64,000 bases of DNA from Strongylocentrotus purpuratus (lineage: Eukaryota; Echinodermata; Echinoidea; Camarodonta; Strongylocentrotidae): assembly GCF_000002235.5 (NCBI RefSeq), contig NW_022145601.1:28560664-28624663 (forward strand), given 5' to 3'. The position numbers and the translations under genes are program-made. How positions within the stretch are numbered: the stretch's first letter is position 1; the number at the start of each line of letters is the position of its first letter. Below the pieces are notes generated by a model. The model was given only the letters and a program-made list of their open reading frames with translations, was not told the origin of the DNA and did no database searches. Below are positions 22,412 through 33,600 of this stretch, piece after piece.

Positions 22412-24552
22412 GTAAGAGATGGAAACATAATGAAAAGAAAATGATAGAAAGATAGCATGTAATATTTGAAGGCTTCCCAAAGATGATGGATTGAGGATTG
22501 TTTGCGGCTACACAACATAATCTTTGGACAGGGTAAGTTGGCCCTGAAAAGGGCCTACCTATGCTCTATCTCAAGTCTCAACGATGGAGGAGTAATGAAA
22601 AGAAAATGATACTTGAAGGTAAAGACCAGTTCTGGAAACACCCCCCCCCCCCCCCTCTAAAAAAAAAATGAAATGGAAGCTTTTATTACCAATCATGTGT
22701 TTTGACTAATACGTGATGATACAAATTTTGCCAGGAAATACCGCCTACTAAATGATATATTTGGTAAATTATCATATCAATCCGCCCTGGATAGATATCG
22801 TGAGTGCACTTCAACATTGAACATTTGGATATATATTTCTGCATTTTTGCAAATTTAGGTTGAAGTATCGCCATATTAACCTCTGAAGGCAATATTTAAA
22901 CAATATTGCATGAATATTTTGCACCAAAAACCCTTAAACTGCAATTTTACCACTACCGGTCTATATCTTTACATCACAATTGTATCCGATGAACTGGCCA
23001 GGGCTGTGTTTCACAAAAACTAAGATTGACTTTGAGTTGGACTTAACTATGGCAGTCCATTCATGCCACTGTTCGCTCTAACCATTATGATCTTAAGTTA
23101 ATATTTTTTCCTTCAATTTTGATTTATCAAAAAATGTAAATGCTGTAGATTTGTGACCATGATTTGTACATCCCTTGAGAGACCAATGCCAGTAAATGGT
23201 GAGAGCAACCAGTGGTATGAACGGCCTGCCATAGTTATGTCCAACTTAAAGTCAATCTTAGTCTTTATGAAACACCCCCTGGTCTGTAAAATAAAATAGC
23301 TACCATTAATAAAGCACACAGGTGAGTCACCCAGGAAGAATAATTGGCCTTACAAACAAGGTACGAAATGATTTTATTTGCCATTTTCCAGCCTAGCTGC
23401 TAAAATTTATTTCTATCAGGGCCTTGTAAAATATGACAAATACTAGCATACAGCATTGAGAGTTTGTATAGCATACTGTGAGTAGAAGCAGTGATTCTTT
23501 ATGCTGGTACCTATTTCTATTGCAAAAATTACATGTATGTAAAAAAAAAAAAAATCAGAAAAATTATACAGTCGAAAAATAAAACATTTACAAATCACAC
23601 ATCTGCATAATTATATGGAATCATCTTCAGTTGAGAGTTTAATGGTAGACAGTGTGCATAGATTAATATCTTCTAGGAGATACATATATAAATGTAGGAC
23701 AGTGGGGCTTTAAGCTTTATGAAATGAATCTTTGTATTTATCATAAATGTCAGAGCAGAGATTGTTTTCCAATAAACTGTTCCATTTCTTGGTAATTTTG
23801 AACTAGAATGATCAGAAATTAGAAACTTTGGATTGCAATAATATAGAATTTAAACAGCTCCCCCAAGTGTTGAAGAATTACCAGTCTCCTAAAGAGCAAT
23901 TTACATAATACATGTCACCTGCATATCCATGACTCTGTAGATTACACAAGAATGAATTGCTCTATCTTGGACATAGCTACTTGTTATAAAATCCACTGAA
24001 TCAACAAACCAAAGGTGGCGGCCAGTGGCCTAATTTTTATACTTATCAATGAGCTTCAAGCAGGTTTCTTGATATTATCTAAATTTCTTTCTATTTGACT
24101 CTTTGAGATTATACATTTGGTATGGGTGATTCCACAGAAAGGTCCACGTCAGCATCTCCCCCTTATGTACATAAATTATTTTGAGGCTTTGCACCTCAAG
24201 GAGAATGATGATTGGCTTCATATTTTTCCATGGTAGAGACAATTTTTTTATAAATGAATAATAATCATTTTGTCATTATTTTTCAAACCCGCTTCTGATA
24301 TTTAAGGGCGTAAATGATTTTATCATAATTAAGTATTTGTGATCCTGAAATTACACACATTTACAGACACATTTAGATGAATGTTCATAGTTGGCAAAAG
24401 CGCTATTTAAATACAATTATTGTTATTATTATCAATTTGTTTGGATATGGATCATTTCTGTGAAATCTGCCCACTCTTTATACTTCTTACAATCTTTTTT
24501 TCCATCTCATTAGTCCAACCTATCCCCCTCTCTCTCTCCCCCCCTCCCCCCC

Positions 24553-24596
<44 letters not shown>

Positions 24597-24612
24597 CCTC
24601 TCTCTCTCCCTC

Positions 24613-24655
<43 letters not shown>

Positions 24656-27600
24656 GTTTCTTATATGTATCTACATGGAGGCCTTTTCATGTAGGTCATG
24701 CCACTTACTCTGTTTTACCCACATTCTTATTTGATTTGTTCTTTTCTCATTTCTCCTCTCTCATAATTTCCTTTACAATATAATAAAGTTGTATCCCTTT
24801 ACACTCACAGAGTCTCTATAGACTCTACCCTGTAGGCTTGACCTTATACAAGCAATGAATCAAATTATAATAAACCATTTGTGTGAAAGAATTTTAGTTC
24901 ATGGTAAACTCATTTTGCATCTGTAAATCAGTAATGCATTTTAATGTGATGGGAATTGACATTAAAATTAATAGAACTCTAATAATTCAGTTATTTTTAC
25001 TATGAAAACAAAAATCCAACTTTTAACCCAACTTTTCCTCTGAGATTACATTCTGTTTTACATGGGTTGTTCTTCATTTGAGTGCACGTTGTATCTTCCC
25101 CTCTCCTCTCCCTACAATACAACATTCTACATATCACAGCAGCCATTGGGAAATTCTTTTTTGAACCTGTAGATTTTTTTTTTTAAAGCTGATTTTATAA
25201 TGGCGTCAACCCGAAGCTTTTTTTAAAAAACATTCCGAGAGCTCAGATGGCATTCCCCCAGTTCTATATATTGCTTTTTGCTCCCATGTACACTGTGAAC
25301 ATGGATTTTTTTCAAATATTCTTTAATCATGCTGTTATGCACATGTCCTCTCTCACTCTTGCTTCACTTGCTCCCATCTCTCCTTCACACCATCTCTCGA
25401 CCTCCCCCTTCCGTCCCCAGATCTCTCACCTCTTCCCCAATCAAATATTCAATATCTGCAGCGGCTTTATGTGTGCCGGGTAGCCACGCTGTCTGCCAAT
25501 AATTGTGCATTACAGACCGACTGGCATTTTATCCATACCAAAGTATCCTCATTACCCTCTTTCGAAAGCTCGACCGAAAGTAACTTGAATAGATGCTCTC
25601 TTATCATCTTATTCATGAGCGAAGGAGGCTTTAAAGGGGATGTCCATCCACATATAATTAAGTAGGTTTTGATAAAAGCAGACAACTGAGAAAAACTGAC
25701 CAGTGAAAACTTGAAGAAAATCTGATAAGAAATAGGGAAGTTATGAATTTTTAAAGTTGTAATTGATCAAACTCAAAATGTCAACTCTGTAACATACCCT
25801 GGTAAGGTATGTAGCTGAATTGCCAATTTGTATTTGATATGAGAGTTGTCTTTCCCTTTGATACTAAGATAAAAATGCATTGAGCTTTAAAACTTAGCAT
25901 GCACTTCCAATTCAACCAACTTCGTTTGAAAATTGACCCCATGCATTGAGATTAGCTGCAGTATTTTTTAATAAGAATGCTGAAATTCAGCCCTTATTGA
26001 GCTTGTGACTTGTTTGGAGATTTTAATTAAATTGAAATGTAAGATTTTACATTGAATGATTGTCGTTTGTATGCTGGGAATATATTGGTACTTGCATTTT
26101 TAAGCACTTCTTGAATAGAATCACAGAATCCAACAAATTTAAAATACTTATAAAATTATACTTATAATTTGAAAAATTTGAACAAGTGATATCTTTACAA
26201 AGATTGTGATTGGAATTTAAATAGCTGATACATCTAAATGTTAAAGCACAGACAAATGAGGCTACCTACAATGTATATATATGTTTAACATACACACATA
26301 TTTTCCCCATGCATGCATTTTCATGTTGGTACTTTTCAAAGGGTTTGATCATTAGCAGCTTTAAAAAAAAATTGTTCCTACAATATTCAATATTTGTATA
26401 TTTCCTACATTATGTACTATTTAGAAGAACTGAAATATTTTTTAGTATTTTATTTTCTTCCCCACTAAGGATCAGGACCACCTTTAAGAAATCTTGATGC
26501 GCTCAAATCCCAAATTAACCTTCGCTGGTTGGTACTCTCTTTGTAATTTTCCCCGTGCCCCGATCTCATCAAGCTTAGGTGTGATATTGATTTTCTGGCT
26601 TGGACGCTTGGATGAAGGGGATTTGGGAAGAAGATCTTAGCTAGGGTCCTCTCTATGAACCATTGATTGAGTGGAGTGAGAGTGTTAGTTAGCCGAAGCT
26701 CATCAGTCAATTTTTGTTGAAACAATTGTTGATAAAGAGGGAAGTCCATTGCAGAATGTAGATGTGTACATGTAGGTACATAGATAAATTCATATACTTA
26801 GGAGCAGTAGGTTGCTACGACCAAAGTATATTACCTGTCTAAAAAGACCCCCAAGGGAGGCTCAACAAGTTATCTATATAGACAGGTTTACTTTACCGGT
26901 ATCTAACATGTCTCACTGAGAAACATGGTGCTTTGTGACATTTCATTTGACATTTTCTTCTCCATCCCTTTGCAGTTTTTCTTCTTATTATTTTTATTTG
27001 TTTATTATCATATAGTGATTTATTTATTTGTATTACTTTTTGTTTCATTTGCAAGTCACCTTTCTACCCTGCCTTCTTCCTCTCAATCTAGTTTTCCTTT
27101 CCTCCTTCACTCCACCATCCTGAGAGGTGAATAGTCTTCCATTTTAGGTATTGAAAGGGAAAAGGAGGGGAAAGGAAGGAAGGGGGAAGGGGAGGGGGAA
27201 GGGGAGGGGGTAGATAAGAATAGAAAATCAGCATCAAACCTTGTAATCTAAGCTTTAATATTCCTGCCATTTTCGATATTGATCATGGAGCATATGGTCT
27301 GTTGAGTGACAGAAAGGAGTGTTCAAAATTATGACTTAATGCCCTTCTGGCTCTTAACAGACTAGATGTACCATGTGCTGAGAGCCAGAAGAACATTAAA
27401 GGGCAATCTGACCCTTCTAATAAGTTCATTTGAATGAAAGCAGAAAAATCAGAAAACAGAATGGCAAAATTTGAAATAAATCGGACCAATATTAAGGAAG
27501 TCATGAGGGTTTGAAATATGAGATTACTACAGCTACAGTAGGTGAATATAAAATCAGAAATTTTGTCTGTGGATTGTGACGTAGTGATGGATTACTCTCC

Positions 27601-30600
27601 CCTTTGTCATGTACAAAAATATAAGTTATTTCTGTTTTTCTCCGAAGTGCCTTCACCCTCAAGGGCACTACTCAAAATATTTCATGGAGAGTACGGTACA
27701 TTATTACAGGTCCTTAAAAAAGAAAAGACCATTCCAAGTCATCCAATGGACTTAACAAATTTATGAAAAGTTGAAATTTTAGTCCTTTTGTGTATTGGAG
27801 CAAATAGGAAAGTTGTACGCCACTACATCACATAGACATTATTAATTCAGCCAATTCAAAGAGCCCATATCTATAGTGATTGCAACTTTTAAAAAATCAT
27901 AACTCTAATTATTTGTCCGATTTAATTCAAACTTTCATCGGTATGCTTTTCTGATTTTTCTGATTTATTCTAGTTTGCTATCAAGGTTGGATTTCCCTTT
28001 AACTGAAACACTTTTACACAGGTTAATGCCCTTCTGGCTCTCAAAAGAGAATACATGTATGCTGGGAGCTAGAAGGGTGATAAGTCGTATACAACGTACT
28101 TTTACCACAGAGTTAAAGCCCTCCTAGCTCTCATTACCTATAGTGAGATTGTGGTGTGATACTTGAGTGTCAAAAGGAGATAAGTAACACTCTGTAGCGT
28201 CCTTTCTACTTCTCATTAGGTTAGGAAGTTGAAATCCACAAACCAAGCAACAAAGCTTTAAATGAGAAAAGAGCGAGTGCTGGCACGTGCCAGATGGCTA
28301 TTGAGTAGCTTGCTTTTAAAGCAGACATAATCAATTGATTTTAAAAGTCAGTTGTTCTGATGGCAATAATGGGGATTACAAATGATCAATACTGGAGTTC
28401 TGTGCTTGTGTGATGTTGTAGTCTGATGGGGCATGACAATGCAACTTAATTTCTTTGTCTCCCCCCCCCCCCCCACAAAAAATCCCCCACAACAGGCTGA
28501 CAGCTCTCAGTCATTCATTGAATGAAGAGTTTAGAGAAACAAGCACATTACAATCATATTTTTTTGAAATAATTTACTTGCCCAGAATATCATGGAATCA
28601 TTTATGTTCCTTGTTACATAAGAATTGTATGGGACCTACTGTTGTAGTCCTATCGTATGGACTAGGTATAAGATCCATGCCTAATATCAAGAGTACAGGA
28701 ATGTTAGCATCAGGTCCTGTCGTGTGAACTGGGTTCATATAGATGATTAAATAATACCTCAACAATTTTGTTGATTGAAAACAGAAACTCCCATCTCCAA
28801 AATAAAACCTTTTTATTTTCTGCTTGAGCTTAAATTTTGACAAATCTTCATATAATATATCAAATCAAAATATTATTCAAATTATGCTTTTGTGGACATT
28901 AATTTATACATTTAAAGATCAAAGACAAAGTTTTGCGGATCAAGGCTTGTTTGAAATGAGCAGCATCATTGGCTTTAAATGAAGTATTCAAGATTGCAAT
29001 GACATTTTTCTTTCACTGTTAACATATCTATTTAGTTTACATCATTTGAAGCCATTATTCTGTTTTTAATGACCATCAAAACGTGGATCAGTATCTTATT
29101 ATCTTTGATAGATTATACATTGTTTTAATGATGATGTTTCGATGAGTCTAGTCAAATCACTTATTTTCATACAATTCATTATACATTCTCAAATAACAAG
29201 CAATCAAGATCATAAGTAATTGACAATTACAAGTTAACGTCATTGCCTTCTCTTCATTTTAATGTTATATCACAATGATTCATTCAAGCTCATATCGCCA
29301 AATTTGTAATAAGCATGAAAATTGTTGCAAGTAGCTGTATGTATCATGATATGCACCGTGACCAAATTCCATCTCAGCTTCTGTAGGATGTTTATTGCTT
29401 GTCGTGAGCAAGAAAGTACCCTCCCGTCTGTCAGTAGTTAATATCTGAAGATTTCATACCATAACATACCAATACATGGAACAAACCACTCTCATAACCA
29501 CTGTCATAAACACTTTCATAAACACTTTCATGAACACCAAGGGAAGATAATAAGTGGGGGGGATGGAACAGGGCAAATCAATAAACATGCTCTCCAATCG
29601 CAGAATAACGAAATAAAATAACAGAGCGCATGCAGGTTATGAACGCGAGGCGAGAAATTGGCCACTCTATAGGCGTGTCTTCACTATCTCGAGATTGCCA
29701 AATATCCAGCTATTTGAACTATCCTGATCGCAAACTATCCAGCTAATTTGCGTCTTCATTAGACCGAAGTACTTAGCAAATTAGCTGGATAGTTGGTCGG
29801 GATAATATCCCAAGATATCTCGGTCTAGTTTGCAAAATACCCCACTATTTCCGAACTAGCGGGATAGTTTGGGATAGTTTGCGACCGTCTTCATTGGAGC
29901 GAAGTACGGAGTCAAATATTCCGATCCCATCATGCACAACGATTTCCGGTTTTCTGTGTTTACTAGTTGTACGAGCGCGATGAGCGGTATAGATCGCATG
30001 TGCGCGCGCTAGTACAACTAGTAAACACGGAAAAATGGAAATCGTTGTGCATGATGGGATCGGGATATTTGACTCTGTACTTCGGTCTAATGAAGACGGT
30101 CGCAAACTATCCCGCTAGTTCGGAAATAGTGGGATATTTTGCAAACTAGACCAAGATATCTTGGGATATTATCCCGACCAACTATCCAGCTAATTTCCTA
30201 CTTCGGTCTAATGAAGACGCAAATTAGCTGGATAGTTTTGATCGGGATAGTTCAAATAGCTGGATATTTGGCAATCTCGAGATAGTGAAGACATGCCTTT
30301 TCTGCGCACTGAGAGCGGGATCCAGTTTTATGCCGTAATCCTCTTTTCGTCAAAGCTTCGCGTGCCGATATTGATTTAGGAGCCCGAGAGGGTAACAATG
30401 ATGGGTGCACAGCTGTCGTTCTCGTGATGTGCTTCCTATATAGCTCCCCTGCAAGATCACAATTATTCCAGTAGGGTAAATTTGTTGTAGCTGTCTCTTT
30501 TATAGTCTCTTTTCTGTATGCTAATGGAAATATTACCATAATTTATACTCTCTACATGTACATATAGCTACAGAAAATGGTACAGTATTTTTTCAAATAG

Positions 30601-33600
30601 ACAATAGGACCCTAATACAACTGTAAATCCAAGAACTTTTCCATTCATTGATCTGTGAATTTAAATCGTATTTACGATTTTCTGTTGAATTAATGTAAAA
30701 AAAGTAATTTGTTTTCTCCATTCTAGCTGAGTATTACATTAGAAAGTACTACCGGTACATGTACACAGTTGCAGTAGTAGGTGTTGCCTATCCCTCTATC
30801 TTTCCTATCTTGTATCTTCCTTTCTTACCATCTCCAATCTCTCATCCTCCCTCTTGTGCTATCTCCCAGGTCAGCGGGTAATCAAATCCTGTATATTTAC
30901 TCAGGTTATTAGCAAAGAGTACGAGCCCCTAGCCCTAAAACCTTTAAAGATACAGTGGAATTCTGGTTACGTGAAAATGAAATATGTGAGCTTTCCTAAT
31001 CTTTTCGTTCCTAAATATAAAAGAATTTCATTGTAGAAATGTCACATGATGAAGATTTCCCTTAAATGCCCTCATACATGTATTTCAAATATAACATATA
31101 AACTAACACAAAAACTTAAATCTTTGGACCAAATTCAGATGTCATATGTATGTGTAGTCCCATAACCCCATATCTGTGTGCAGTGCTTTTGACTGTATCC
31201 TATTTTCAGCAAGACTACCGTAGGTCATGCGTTGAATCATTTTGATGATTCTCAAAGCTCATAATACACACTTAAAGTAATGTGCTACATTATCAACCTC
31301 ATCCAGTTCTTTCTATAGGCCTATCATGATGTCTTTTACATTGCAATCACATGACCAGATTTCAATTTAATCTTTAAGACCTTGCCTTGCCTGAAAGCTA
31401 CTAATCTCTACCTCATATCAGTATCCTTTGGACTCTTCCCCGTACCCTCTTCCTAGCTCTATACCTCCCTGGATCACATGGTCGGGCCTGGCCGGGTCAA
31501 AAGTTTAAGAGCAAAGTCGACGAATATCGGGAGAGGTGTTTTGAACGTGATAAATGCACTGTTAAATGCATACATAGTCCTGTACGTTTATCAGGCTTGT
31601 GTAGGCCTATGCCCGCCATGAAGCAAATCTTTTGCAAAATAGCTCAGGAAACTGTATATGCCCACAGAAAGTGATTGCTTATTCTCTCAGGTCCTTAGGG
31701 GAATTATATTCTCTGTAGCATATTTATTAATTCATTATCAATATTGCCTGGTCTAGTTTGCAAACTTGTGTATGTTAATTGTGGAATATCTTTTATATCT
31801 AGCTTCACACAGTATCAGTATCAGTTGGAATATATAGGAGTCTTATATTTTTTGTCATGTAAGAAAAACCAAGTAGGAGGGGGGGGGGGACAGTTGAAGG
31901 CATTCAAATATTTCGTAAGAAATCTGCATAAATTTGCATATCAGTCAAGAAAGATTACGATTTTGATTTAACGATCCGACACTGAGCATTCTAGATGCAG
32001 ATACTACTTGGACAGAATTAAAACAAAAATTGGCAAAAATATCTTTCTGCTGTTTCGATGGTGCAAGCTGTCTTGTGTCGTTACTGATTCTGTTGATTAA
32101 TTCCTGTAGGCTTAGTACAGGAGCCACCCAGTTCCAAGAGAAATATGAATTTGACTTTTTACACTTGGATTTGTATGAGTTTATATTAATTGGCATACAT
32201 GTACATGTAACTTAGTGAGCAAGATTGCACCTTGTTTCTGGAAAGTTTTGATATGTAGAAATGTCTCTATACCTGTACCCCAAACATCTGGTGTGTTTAT
32301 TCATTAGCTATCACCTCCGATCTATCTTAATCTCTTATCAACAGTACACATCTGAACAAAGAATATAATAGAATGTACCGACGACAGAATTTGTCTGTAA
32401 TGCTTTGTGCTGGCTGGAACAAGGCAGGAAAGGGTGCGCTAAAGCCGACATGGTTTTACTCTCTGTTATAATAATAAAAAGTTTAGTGTTGAAATAACGA
32501 AGCATATGGTGTTGCAATTTGCAGAAAGGGTGAACAGTTGTCGAACAATCTCATTTCATCATTCCAAATAGGTATTGATTAGTCTTAATGATCTGCACGC
32601 GCCTAACTCCATTTTGTTATTGATTTATGTATTGATCTAAACTGCTCTATTGATGAGGCGATATTGATTAGACCGTCGGCTGTGGTATCATCCAAGAGAA
32701 GGGATCGAGGGGGATTATCTGGGGGAATTGAGACCCCCTTTGGGAGGTGCGTGGATGGAGAGGGGCGAGAGAGGGTATATAAAGGGGTAAGGTTCAGGCA
32801 GAGGAGTCAGTGTCTGAAGCAGCGTGGAGAGTGGAGGAGAGAGCTGTTGAGAGATTGTAGACTGCATTGCATGCGAAGGAAAAATCAGGGTCACTTGATT
32901 AGACCTCCATTGCAGGGATTGATTCAATTGGTCTCCTATTTCTATTTATACATCTTGGGCTTTTCATGCCCTCCACTCTGCAACGCTTGCCCATTCGGTG
33001 AACGGCTGGCCATAGGCGAGTGCTTGCTCTATCAACCAGGGTCACTCAGAGAGAGACAGAGAGAGAGAGAGAGAGATACGCCTCTCCTTGTGCAAAGATT
33101 CACTGCCCATTCAGGGGCCTCTTCACTCCGCCCCATCAGCCTGGCCTGACTGGGCCGTTGACTACTGGTACCCTCTCGCCCTCTCAGTAGATAAGGTTTA
33201 CCTTATCACCGTAGTGGTGGCGTTGAGATTAACCAGAGAGCAACTCCTATCTCTTATCACTGTTTTATTGGTCCTTTTTGCCATCATTTGCCAGTAGCTC
33301 TGCTCTGTGTAAACTGTTACGTACTGTACTCCCTCAATTTTATAACTGAGTTTGCTTTGAGGAGAGCAGGCAGCATGGCTAGGCTCAGGAGGCGTTTTCT
33401 TGCGCCCGGAGGTCACCGCGAGGTAAGTTAATTTCTTCAGTAATTGATGCTTTTAATGACAATTATACCATGTGGAATCTTAGAAATATGCTTGTTGCCA
33501 CAGTCTTTACCTCATCATAAAGTATGAACAAAATAGTTTTCGCTTATTTGCAATACAAGTACTTGCCTTTCAAAGTGACCTTCATAATTCATGAATGTAT

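Noticed and set aside
26465-26749. 94-codon - strand frame [12 protein letters not shown]...
   Set aside because: It contains [10 protein letters not shown]-like words but matches no domain I recognise. Isolated in AT-rich intron, so it is probably chance.
32664-33149. 161-codon + strand open frame starting [14 protein letters not shown]
   Set aside because: It starts upstream of the inferred start site, overlaps an (AG)n run and resembles no known family. Kept only as part of the candidate alternative exon.
33375-33422. [16 protein letters not shown] as the normal first coding exon of aPKC
   Set aside because: Its donor is phase 0 while exon 2 needs phase 2. The exon ending at 22411 fits the phase and aligns with the PB1 lysine strand.
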